Positions 16,416 through 24,733 of a stretch of 41,869 nt of DNA are shown here, one piece after another. A program made the position numbers and the translations under genes. Under the pieces are notes generated by a model that made no database searches, had not been told where the DNA came from, and was given only the letters and a program-made list of their open reading frames with translations. The first letter of the stretch is position 1. Every line of letters starts with the position of its first letter. The stretch comes from a bacterium (GTDB lineage: Bacteria > Bacteroidota > Ignavibacteria > Kapaibacteriales > UBA2268), in NCBI GenBank assembly GCA_030431515.1, contig JAUIIX010000025.1, positions 1 through 41,869 on the forward strand. Reading direction: 5' to 3'.

Positions 16416-18812
16416 ATGAAACTACCTCTACTACTTTTATTTTTTATAACTTCACTTTTTGCTCAATACCCTAAATCATTTTATGACACTGATTTTGAAA
16501 ATGGCTTTTTTCCAATTGAAAATACTAAATCAAAAATTCTAAATATTGGTACTGATAGTTTAATTTTTTATGGTGAACAAGGTTTAATGTTAAAAACTTT
16601 TGACGGAGGAAAAAGCTGGGTTCAAGATTTTTCTGGTACTTATGGTAATATTCTTAAATTGTTAAAATATAAAAATTCAATATACGGAATTTCTACTTTT
16701 AGAGAATTTATGTTTTCAGATGATAATGGTGAGTATTTTAATTTTACGAAATTAGATTTTATACTTTCAAGTTTTACAATTTTAGAAGATAACATCTATG
16801 TTACTACATATCCTAATGATACTATGCTTATTTCTACTGATTTTGGAAAAACATTTCAAGCTCAAAAAGTAATTACAGATACAATTATTGATATTTTTTC
16901 ATTTGAAGATAAATTAATAATTGTTAATTTTAGTAATGAATTATATTATAGTAATAGTGATGCATCAAATTGGACAAAATTAGATTTACCAGAATTAACT
17001 GATTGGATAATTAGTAAAAAAGAGGATAATATTTATTTGAATGACAAGAAATTTATAGCAAAATTAAATTCTAATTTTACTTGGCAAATTGATACTATAT
17101 TAGATAATGAAAAAGATTTTAATTTTTATCCTATTGATAATGGTTATTATATTTACAAAAATCAATTTGATAAACAAAATACAAAAATTAGTGATAAGTA
17201 TATTGTATTTTTTAAATATGTAAAAGAAAATAATAAATTTAATATTACAATTTTAGATACACTAAAACCATTAACATTTGATAGTTATTCTGTATTTAAT
17301 AATGCAGGAATTTCATTTGTAATAAACGACTTAACAATAAATAATAACAATGCTTATTTCTCATTTTATTATAATAAATTAATAAAATATGAAAATATGA
17401 ATGAATTGAAAATAATAAATCAAAAATATATGTCAACAAGACAAAGATGTGATATTATATTAAAGGAGGATTATTGGTTAAGAATTAATAATAGTTCTAC
17501 TCATTTATTCAAATCAACAGATAAAGGAGTATCATTTTCTCCTTTAAATAGCATTGTTGAAAAATTTAGGATTGATACACAAAGTGGGGATACTTTAACT
17601 GATTATAGATTTCCAGAATACGGCTACTTTTATTTTAAAGATGAAAATAATTTTATATTATCTTTAGATGCTACTTTTAAAATTAAAGAGCATGGAGTTT
17701 CAACTCATTTTGGTTCACCGGTTTCATGGGCAATAACAAAAGATGGTGGTAAAACTTATGATATTATAAGAGATTCAATCAGAAAGCACTTCAAATTAGA
17801 TGAATCACCTTCAAAATCTTTGATGATACCACAAAGCCATATGGAAAATAAATATTTATTTTCACAATATCATGAAGGAGATAATTATTTTTATTTATTA
17901 GACACAAATTATTCTATGAGTCAAGTAAGTAAAATAGACAGTTCTGATAGAATATTCTGTTTTTATGATAAAGTCAATAATTTAACTTGGTGTAAATCAA
18001 TATATAGATATGATTTAATTAGCCAAACGGACACTATTAATTTAGAAGACAATAAATTTTATTATACAAAAGATGGAATAAATTGGATTGAAGTTTACAA
18101 TGTAACTTTAGATAGGTATTCAGATTCTGAAATAGGAATATCAAATGAGAATGAAATATTTATAGTTGCAAATAAAGATAAACCATATATTTACCGTTAT
18201 GATATAGAAATGAATAAAATAGACTCTTTAGGATTAAATACTATTTATAAAAAGATTTATTTTCATAATGACTTTTATCAAAATAAATTATTTCGTTTTG
18301 AGCAAGATAAATTTTATGGTGATTGGTATGAAATAATTGATACATTAAATATTAGAAGGCAAGCCGTTGTTAATTTTGAAATTAATGGTAATGATATCAA
18401 CGTTAAAACCCACTTAAATAAAATTAGCACTCAGTCTTATTTAATTAATCCTTTTTATGAGAATGCAGATTTTTATTACTCAAAATCAATATTTGACGGA
18501 AATTTTCTATATAAAAGAATGGATGAAAATCGATATAAGTATTATACTTCAGTAAACACGAAAGATATAAACAATGAAATGCTTGCAATTGCCTACCCCA
18601 ACCCAGCAAATAAGGGAAATATAGTTAATATCGAATTAGAGGAATTAGCCAACAAAATCGAAATCTATGATTTACTTGGGAATAAATTGCAGACTATAAA
18701 TGAAAATAACTTTAATTATCATATAAATACTGAAGGATTCAAATCTGGTATGTATTTAGTAGTTATTCAATTTGAGAATAAAAAGGAGTTGACTAAATTT
18801 GTAGTGGAGTGA
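16416..18812 (+). CDS. T9SS-secreted Asp-box (BNR) repeat protein B1
   Basis: A 798-residue exported protein. Signal peptide MKLPLLLLFFITSLFAQ; ATG preceded by GGAG at 7 bases. The long central part has recurring Asp-box motifs of a beta-propeller: KTFDGGKSW (about 60), FSDDNGEYF, ISTDFGKTF, KSTDKGVSF, ITKDGGKTY, YTKDGINW. Such propellers occur in sialidases, sortilin-like and photosystem assembly proteins; no catalytic set is evident here. The last ~75 residues (AYPNPANKGN...ELANKIEIYDLLGNKL... SGMYLVVIQ...KFVVE) are a T9SS type A sorting domain, so the protein should cross the outer membrane and be released or anchored at the surface. It lies 59 bases after A1. Its sorting domain is nearly identical to that of B2 while the propeller has diverged. 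Confidence 0.85.
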   Translation: MKLPLLLLFFITSLFAQYPKSFYDTDFENGFFPIENTKSKILNIGTDSLIFYGEQGLMLKTFDGGKSWVQDFSGTYGNILKLLKYKNSIYGISTFREFMFSDDNGEYFNFTKLDFILSSFTILEDNIYVTTYPNDTMLISTDFGKTFQAQKVITDTIIDIFSFEDKLIIVNFSNELYYSNSDASNWTKLDLPELTDWIISKKEDNIYLNDKKFIAKLNSNFTWQIDTILDNEKDFNFYPIDNGYYIYKNQFDKQNTKISDKYIVFFKYVKENNKFNITILDTLKPLTFDSYSVFNNAGISFVINDLTINNNNAYFSFYYNKLIKYENMNELKIINQKYMSTRQRCDIILKEDYWLRINNSSTHLFKSTDKGVSFSPLNSIVEKFRIDTQSGDTLTDYRFPEYGYFYFKDENNFILSLDATFKIKEHGVSTHFGSPVSWAITKDGGKTYDIIRDSIRKHFKLDESPSKSLMIPQSHMENKYLFSQYHEGDNYFYLLDTNYSMSQVSKIDSSDRIFCFYDKVNNLTWCKSIYRYDLISQTDTINLEDNKFYYTKDGINWIEVYNVTLDRYSDSEIGISNENEIFIVANKDKPYIYRYDIEMNKIDSLGLNTIYKKIYFHNDFYQNKLFRFEQDKFYGDWYEIIDTLNIRRQAVVNFEINGNDINVKTHLNKISTQSYLINPFYENADFYYSKSIFDGNFLYKRMDENRYKYYTSVNTKDINNEMLAIAYPNPANKGNIVNIELEELANKIEIYDLLGNKLQTINENNFNYHINTEGFKSGMYLVVIQFENKKELTKFVVE

Positions 18813-18849
18813 TTAATTCATTTATACTTAATCAATGACCTTCAATACA
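18594..18849 (+). repeat. Repeated T9SS sorting-domain segment, copy 1
   Basis: From TACCCCAACCCAGCAAATAA onward, the DNA coding for the B1 sorting domain plus ~37 bases after its stop matches 21247-21503 closely. Matching continues into the boundary fragment at 18850. Confidence 0.9.
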
Positions 18850-19222
18850 TTCCGAACCCGAAAGACTATTCCTAATCGAGCAGGGCTTAGATATTTGGTT
18901 TGAGTTAGAGAGTAAGTATTGAAGAGTTTATAAAATATTTATCAAAAAATAAAAATTATTTGGAAATATAAAATATTAAATATATTTTGCAATTAGTAGT
19001 TTTGCAAAAATAAAAAAATAGATTCATAAAAAGACAATTTTAGGAAGTTGGGTAATATTTGCTCAACATATTTTAATATTTAATTTGAGGTGTTTTATGT
19101 TTCAAAACGTTAAGGGTAATTATACTCTTCCAAAATCGCCTAACCCTATTACGGGGGGGGGGCTTACGCTCTTTTGTTCCAGCAATTGTGATTGCATTGT
19201 CAATTTTTTTTGCTACTAATGT
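18850..19222 (+). repeat. Cassette boundary and leader, copy 2
   Basis: Second copy of 15452-15832. The first ~73 bases are a fragment of the 3' end of the gene at 15090, without its body. The leader, GAGGTG ribosome site, start codon, ten-G run and signal-peptide codons follow. The spacer 18813-19096 contains only this. Confidence 0.9.
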
Positions 19223-20105
19223 TAATATTTATTGTCAAACTTGGAATAATGATTGTGACTATAATAGCTGTTATGATTCAAATAATATTCCTTGGGAAAC
19301 AAAAACAGTAAAAGTTCCTTATAATGGTACTGATAGTCCAAACTGTTGGGTCGAGATAACTTATAGAATTAGATCGAATGATGGTTCATTTCCTGGATTA
19401 ACAGGATGTGAGCTTGATATATTATTGGTAATGACAGCAGGTGAATGCTTTTACCCTCACCAAGACCCTTATCCACCGAACACTACCTATCCTCCTTTAA
19501 TGGATATTAATAGTGTTCAAGATATGTGGAATAAATCTATTGAGATATTTTTAGAGTCAAATATTGAACCTTGTTTTGTACCAACTGGACCAGGTCCAAA
19601 TGGATGTGTTTATGTTTCTCGTCTTAATTCAGCAACTTGTAAAAAGATGATTGACAATGGCGACTGCACTAAAAGTATAGAATATTGTGAAAGTTATAAT
19701 TCATGCTGTGGAGTTGATGTTATTATATGTCAAAATCCTGGTGGATCAAATGCAGCAAGTTGGCATTTACCAAACGAAGTTCCAGATAATTGTTTTATGA
19801 ATAATGATTCAGAATGTAAGCTTAGTTGTGAGAGTCATAATTGGATTGCACCTAAAATTATATTTAATAAATCAGAAATAAAAAATATAGTTGAATTTAA
19901 TAATTTGAAAAATGGACTTGAGATATCAAGTGGTAATTTAATTGTAGATTATGAAGTAATTAACGTATTAGGAAATAAAGTATTGACCGGAAGAATTACA
20001 GGCCTTAATTTAATAGATAATTCAAAACTTTCTACAGGAATGTATATTTTAATACTTAAATATAATGGTCAAAGAGATACTTTTAATTTTATAATTCAAA
20101 AATAA
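19097..20105 (+). CDS. Secreted Cys-rich protein A2 with T9SS domain, out of frame at a poly-G run (phase OFF)
   Basis: ATG at 19097 with GAGGTG 4 bases before it opens the same peptide as A1 (MFQNVKGNYTLPKSPNPITG). The ten-G run is at 19153-19162. In the start frame translation ends at 19217 after 40 codons. The signal peptide LRSFVPAIVIALSIFF and the mature domain are joined to the start only with 9 or 12 G; 9 gives 335 residues. The mature region has about 20 Cys and shares scattered matches with A1 (C-x-EITY, an E-x-N region before a Cys, CKK, paired Cys further on). The last ~70 residues (SSGNLIVDYEVINVLGNKVLTG...LSTGMYILILKYNG...) form a T9SS type A sorting domain. B2 follows after 13 bases. 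Function unknown. Confidence 0.8.
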
Positions 20106-20118
20106 AAAAAAGGTAACA

Positions 20119-21465
20119 ATGTTTCTATTTTTTATGTTTTTTAATATCTTATTTGGAATTAATGAAATAAAGATTTTAAAACCTACTAATGAACTTCCAT
20201 TGACAAACCTTACCCATAATAATGAAGGTATTATTATGGGTAGAGGTATAAAAGTGATTGAAGTAGGTAATTTAAATTTAATTTATAATCTTATTTCGAA
20301 AGATAATGGTTATACCTTTGATACAGTAGGAGTTTATAGACATATTCCAAATCCTAAAAATCCGACAAGCAACTATCATAAGACTATTTCATTTCAAAAT
20401 ATATTTATTTTTGCAAGTGATTATACAAGTTTGTTAATAACAAATGATGAAGGGAAAAGCTTTGATTCTTTGATATTATCAGAAAGTAAGAAGTTTTATG
20501 CTTGTACATATTCTTTTTCTCAAAATGATACTAATGCTCTATTATATTCAAATTCGAATATGAATCAATACGGTTTTCCTGCATTTGATTTGTTTTATTC
20601 AACTGATGGATTCAATAACTATAAAGTAATAGATTTTGATATATTTAAAGATACTTTTAATATTTTAAGAGATATGAAATTAGAAAACTCTAATATAAAT
20701 CTTTATAGCACCTTATACATTAACGAAGATTCAAGTTATTTTAATATTCACTCTTATGATATTGAAAATAATAGTTACAATAAAGATTCAATATTAGTCG
20801 ATTTTCATAATTTTAAACATATAACTACAATAGATAATAATTATTATCTTTATATTTTAAAAATAAAAGAAATCGTAAAAGGTGGAGCTAATATTTATAG
20901 TAAATTATTAGTAAAATTAAATAAAGACGGATATGAAATTATCGATACTATTAATGTACAAAAAGGAGGAATTGAAGTATTCTCATATTATGATGGTACT
21001 TCAATATATTCATTAACTTATGGTAAACTTTCCATATATAATACAAAGAAAAACGAATTAGATTCTTTAAATTTTCCAATTAGTTTTTTTGCTACAAATG
21101 CTTGTGCTATTTCATTTCAAGAAGGATACTCATGGTATAATGAGGAAACAGTTAAATTAATGATTTCTTCTGGTAGTAATTGTGTCTTTGAAATTGATTT
21201 AAAAGCTATTTTAAGTATTGAGAAAAAAGATACTAAATCAAATATTTACCCCAACCCAGCAAATAAGGGAAATATAGTTAATATCAAATTAGAGGAACTC
21301 GCCAACAAAGTCGAAATCTTTGATTTGCTTGGCAATAAATTGCAGACTATTATAGAAAATAACTTTAATTACCAAATTAATACAGAAGGATTAAAATCTG
21401 GTATATATTTAGTAGTTATTGAATTTGAGAATAAAAAGCAAATAACAAAATTTGTGGTGGAGTGA
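20119..21465 (+). CDS. T9SS-secreted Asp-box repeat protein B2
   Basis: A 448-residue exported protein, a shorter relative of B1. The signal peptide MFLFFMFFNILFGINE follows AAGGTAACA before the ATG. Asp-box-like motifs are seen in SKDNGYTF, TNDEGKSF and STDGFNNY. The final ~75 residues (IYPNPANKGN...VEIFDLLGNKL...SGIYLVVIE...KFVVE) are a T9SS type A sorting domain almost identical to B1's. It begins 13 bases after A2, so A2 and B2 are one transcript; if A2 is out of frame, ribosomes may still reach B2 through its own site. No enzymatic function can be assigned. Confidence 0.82.
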   Translation: MFLFFMFFNILFGINEIKILKPTNELPLTNLTHNNEGIIMGRGIKVIEVGNLNLIYNLISKDNGYTFDTVGVYRHIPNPKNPTSNYHKTISFQNIFIFASDYTSLLITNDEGKSFDSLILSESKKFYACTYSFSQNDTNALLYSNSNMNQYGFPAFDLFYSTDGFNNYKVIDFDIFKDTFNILRDMKLENSNINLYSTLYINEDSSYFNIHSYDIENNSYNKDSILVDFHNFKHITTIDNNYYLYILKIKEIVKGGANIYSKLLVKLNKDGYEIIDTINVQKGGIEVFSYYDGTSIYSLTYGKLSIYNTKKNELDSLNFPISFFATNACAISFQEGYSWYNEETVKLMISSGSNCVFEIDLKAILSIEKKDTKSNIYPNPANKGNIVNIKLEELANKVEIFDLLGNKLQTIIENNFNYQINTEGLKSGIYLVVIEFENKKQITKFVVE

Positions 21466-21503
21466 TTAATTCATTTATACTTAATCAATGAACCTTCAAT
21501 ACT
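21247..21503 (+). repeat. Repeated T9SS sorting-domain segment, copy 2
   Basis: Matches 18594-18849 over the sorting-domain codons, the stop and GATTAATTCATTTATACTTA after it. Confidence 0.9.
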
Positions 21504-21580
21504 TTCCGAACCCGAAAGACTATTCCTTATCGAGCAGGGCTTAGACATCTGGTTTGAGTTAGAGAGTAAGTATTGAAGAG
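21504..21580 (+). repeat. Cassette boundary fragment, copy 3 (right edge of the array)
   Basis: About 75 bases equal, apart from two changes, to the 3' end of the gene at 15090. Unlike copies 1 and 2, no leader or A gene follows, so the array ends here. Confidence 0.9.
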
Positions 21581-21592
21581 CATAATATCTCA

Positions 21593-22135
21593 TCATAACC
21601 AATATAATAAACTAAAGTTTAAAGATGGAGCAAACCAATTCTTATTTTCATTTGCATAAATAGCAGATACTACACCAACACTTGTACGAATTACATATTT
21701 ATCAGTTAATTTAAAATCTTTACCACCTCTAAGACTTAAATAATAGAAATAATTAGTTTTCTTATCAAAAAGAGTTTCAAATTTATCAAAATGCGTTAAC
21801 CCAACTGAGAAATTCCACGAACCATATTTAAAATTTTCACTCTTTTCACCAAAATAATAATATAATTCAGATGAAAAAGCAAATTGATCCATTGGAATTG
21901 TTATATAAGTTAAATCTCTAAGAGCAGGAGATGCTCCAATTTTAAATGAAAAGAATATACTTTTTTTCAAATGAATTATTGGACCTAAATAGATAATTGG
22001 AGGATTAGCAACCCCAAACTCTATTCCGAGATTTTTTTCTTTAACTTTAAAAATACTTTCATTATTACTCGAATCAATTTCATTTGAAACAAGTGAAGAT
22101 GATGTTAAAAATATTAATATAATTAGTGTTTTCAT
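21593..22135 (-). CDS. Predicted outer-membrane beta-barrel protein
   Basis: A 180-residue protein with signal peptide MKTLIILIFLTSSSLVSNE and alternating hydrophobic strands rich in Phe and Tyr (FFSFKIGASPAL, AFSSELYYYFGE, GSWNFSVGLTHF, YFYYLSLRGGKDF, APSLNFSLLYWL), ending in an aromatic residue as barrel proteins often do. No specific family is recognised. It begins 3 bases after the lipoprotein gene upstream and is convergent with the cassette array. Confidence 0.7.
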   Translation of the reverse strand: MKTLIILIFLTSSSLVSNEIDSSNNESIFKVKEKNLGIEFGVANPPIIYLGPIIHLKKSIFFSFKIGASPALRDLTYITIPMDQFAFSSELYYYFGEKSENFKYGSWNFSVGLTHFDKFETLFDKKTNYFYYLSLRGGKDFKLTDKYVIRTSVGVVSAIYANENKNWFAPSLNFSLLYWL

Positions 22136-22138
22136 AGT

Positions 22139-22636
22139 TTAATAGTTGTAATGTGCTCCATGACCAGTGGGTTTATCTATTTTAGGTCTTCTATGCATAT
22201 AGTATCTGCCAGGATTCTCTCTTATACTAAATAATTTATATTCATTATTTCTTTCAATAAATGAAAAACAAATTACATTTGCTTTATTAAATATTGTAAA
22301 AGCAATATCTAAATGCTTTCTATTTAAAGGAGGAATACCATAACTATAATTACCAACTATGTATTCGTTAATATCAATTAATATATAATCTTGAGTGTAC
22401 ATATAAACATCAAGATTCTTTAACTCTTGAAGTTTATTTGATCTCCTTAAGAAACTTATATCTAGAATTGTAGAGTCATTTGCTAGTGAATCAATATTAA
22501 ATCTATTATTCATAAAGTCTTCACAAATTTGATATTCAAAAAAATATTCACTTTTCAAGTATTCAAATTTTATTTCTCTTATTGTAGAACAAGAAAATAG
22601 TAAAAAGACTAATAATATTTGAAGATATGATTTCAT
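22139..22636 (-). CDS. Predicted lipoprotein of unknown function
   Basis: A 165-residue protein with signal MKSYLQILLVFLLFSC (lipid-anchored Cys16). The rest is a small mixed domain ending in a His- and Tyr-rich tail (PTGHGAHYNY). It is transcribed with the barrel gene that follows, and they may form an envelope pair. Not recognised. Confidence 0.68.
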   Translation of the reverse strand: MKSYLQILLVFLLFSCSTIREIKFEYLKSEYFFEYQICEDFMNNRFNIDSLANDSTILDISFLRRSNKLQELKNLDVYMYTQDYILIDINEYIVGNYSYGIPPLNRKHLDIAFTIFNKANVICFSFIERNNEYKLFSIRENPGRYYMHRRPKIDKPTGHGAHYNY

Positions 22637-22687
22637 AGTATTTCAAAAATACAAAAATTTCAAATTAAAAAAGAATTTATTATTAAA

Positions 22688-22719
22688 TTTGTATTCTAAT
22701 ATTTATGATTTTAATTTAA
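22688..22719 (+). promoter_or_regulatory. Possible Bacteroidota-type promoter of the DUF2723 gene
   Basis: TTTG at 22688-22691, a 20-base spacer, then TAATTTAA at 22712-22719 (one base from the TAnnTTTG consensus). The ATG at 22727 lies only 7 bases further, and there is no ribosome site between. Confidence 0.35.
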
Positions 22720-22726
22720 CTATGTT

Positions 22727-24538
22727 ATGAAAAAACTACTACCAATTATTGTTTTTATACTTACATTTATTGTTTATGCAACTACTGGCTATCAAGATTT
22801 GACATTTACTGATAACGGTGAACTCGCTGCATCTGCAGTAACTCTTGGGATTTCTCATCCTACTGGCTATCCTTTGTTTATTATTTTAGCGCATATCTGG
22901 TCGATAATTCCATTAGGACTAACTAAGATTCATCAATTGAATTTGTTTTCTGCATTATTTGCTTCTTTGTCTTCAGTCGTAGTATATTTCACTACTGCAT
23001 TGATTTTAAAGAATAAATCAAAGATTGAAGAACTTAAATTAGAATTAGTTGCAATGAAATTCGCTTTAGTATATTCTCTTGGAAATCTAATTTGGCAACA
23101 ATCAAATTCACTCGAAGTTTACTCTTTGCACTTCTTTTTTCTTAACCTTATGATTTTCCTTTCATTTAAATTATATTTTAACTTTGATATTAAAATATTA
23201 TTAACTTTATTTTTTACATTAGGTCTTAGTTTTACTAATCACTTAACTACTATCCTAATAGTACCTTCACTTCTTTTTCTATTAATATTTGATAACAAGT
23301 TCAAATTAAGAAAACTTGATAAAAAAGTATATTTATATGGTTTTAGTTTATTCCTAATTGCCTTATCTATTTACGCTTATTTGCCAATTCGCTCGAGTAT
23401 GGATCCGCTTTTCAATTGGGGTGGGGTATCTCGCAGTTTCGACAAATTTTTGTATCACGTTCAAGGAAAACAATACCAAGTTTGGATGTTCACTGGAAGT
23501 GAAGCAATAAAAGAAAACTTAGCAAAATTACCAGAAATTATCTTTAATCAATTTCAATTGCTAATCTTAATGATTATACCTGGATTATATTTTGCATTCA
23601 AAAAATCAAAGTATATGTTTTTGTACTTAATGCTTGCAACTCTTGTAACTATTTTTTACTCATCGAATTATATTATTCATGATATAGAGCCATACTTTGG
23701 ATTAATGGTAATCGGATTGCTTTATTTTGGTGTTTATGGCTTTTTGTTAACTTATGAAAAATATAAATCTAAAGCATATTTATTATCTTTTATGATAATT
23801 CCTTTAATTGTATTTAATTTCTCTAAAAATGACTTTTCTGAAAAAGATATTGTTCCTCAATTCACAACACAATTAGTTGATAACTTGGATTCAAACGCAG
23901 TAGTAATAAGTGCTCAATGGGATTTTTGGGTTTCTGCTTTTTGGTATAAACAGCAAATCGAAGGATATAGAAAAGACGTAATTTTGATAGAAAAAGAATT
24001 ATTACGTAGAACTTGGTATCCTGAGCAAGTTTTCAAATGGTATCCAGAGTTAGGAAGTAGCAAACTTGAAAGAGATAAATTTTTAGTTCATCTCGAAAAA
24101 TTTGAAAAAGAAGAAAATTATGATGTAAATGGAATTCAAATTACATTTATAAAATTATTAAAATCATTCATTGATAATGATATAAATAAAAGACCTGTTT
24201 ACTTGACTTATGATATTTTACAAACAGAGCAACAATTAACCAAAGATTATTTCTTAAAACCAGAGGGCTTAGCATTCAGAGTTTATAAATTGGATAATCC
24301 ATTGCACGAAACTAAATTTGAAAACATAAACATTGAGGCATTCTTAAAAAATAAAGCCGATAATAATAATCATTTAGATGCAGGAATATTTGATTTTCTC
24401 ACAGTTACATATATAAATTATTCAAGATTTTATATGGGTAAAGGTAATTTAGTATCTGCAAATAAATGTATAGATATTGCTTTAAAAATTGACCCTGAAA
24501 ATGTAATGGCAAGACAAATGAAAGAACAGATAAGGTAG
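22727..24538 (+). CDS. DUF2723 family GT-C glycosyltransferase-like membrane protein
   Basis: A 603-residue inner-membrane protein. The first ~370 residues have about ten hydrophobic helices. It begins with the family signature TFTDNGELAASAVTLGISHP followed by TGYPLF (about residues 26-50), whose acidic residue matches the catalytic-type Asp/Glu of GT-C enzymes. The C-terminal ~230 residues are soluble, with SAQWDFWVSAFWYKQ and LRRTWYPEQVFKWYPEL, then a TPR-like end. The family is related to eukaryotic TMEM260, a protein O-mannosyltransferase. A role in adding sugar to exported proteins or lipids is inferred, not shown. It is monocistronic. Confidence 0.82.
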   Translation: MKKLLPIIVFILTFIVYATTGYQDLTFTDNGELAASAVTLGISHPTGYPLFIILAHIWSIIPLGLTKIHQLNLFSALFASLSSVVVYFTTALILKNKSKIEELKLELVAMKFALVYSLGNLIWQQSNSLEVYSLHFFFLNLMIFLSFKLYFNFDIKILLTLFFTLGLSFTNHLTTILIVPSLLFLLIFDNKFKLRKLDKKVYLYGFSLFLIALSIYAYLPIRSSMDPLFNWGGVSRSFDKFLYHVQGKQYQVWMFTGSEAIKENLAKLPEIIFNQFQLLILMIIPGLYFAFKKSKYMFLYLMLATLVTIFYSSNYIIHDIEPYFGLMVIGLLYFGVYGFLLTYEKYKSKAYLLSFMIIPLIVFNFSKNDFSEKDIVPQFTTQLVDNLDSNAVVISAQWDFWVSAFWYKQQIEGYRKDVILIEKELLRRTWYPEQVFKWYPELGSSKLERDKFLVHLEKFEKEENYDVNGIQITFIKLLKSFIDNDINKRPVYLTYDILQTEQQLTKDYFLKPEGLAFRVYKLDNPLHETKFENINIEAFLKNKADNNNHLDAGIFDFLTVTYINYSRFYMGKGNLVSANKCIDIALKIDPENVMARQMKEQIR

Positions 24539-24604
24539 ATTTTTGAATCCCTGTATAATTTAGAAGTTAGGAAACTACTATCTAATAATCCAATAAAAAG
24601 TAAT

Positions 24605-24622
24605 GAACGCAAATTTGCGTTC
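24605..24622. repeat. Perfect 18-bp palindrome
   Basis: GAACGCAAATTTGCGTTC is its own reverse complement. It extends to 26 bp (TAATGAACGC... to ...GCGTTCACTA) with one mismatch. It stands in the spacer between the convergent genes ending at 24538 and 24734, where nothing else is seen, so it may act as a terminator stem or be a mobile repeat. Confidence 0.75.
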
Positions 24623-24733
24623 ACTACGTTTAGGACAAGTCATAAGTAAAACATTATCATTCATAACTAGTATCATAATATTAATTGTCTAACAGTCAAA
24701 GTAGATAAAATTGTATTTGCTAATTTTGATGAA

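Noticed and set aside
15452-21580. Insertion sequence or integron
   Set aside because: No transposase or integrase, no terminal inverted repeats and no attC-like folds seen. The ends are direct copies of a gene end, so a tandem duplication or unknown recombination is the safer description.
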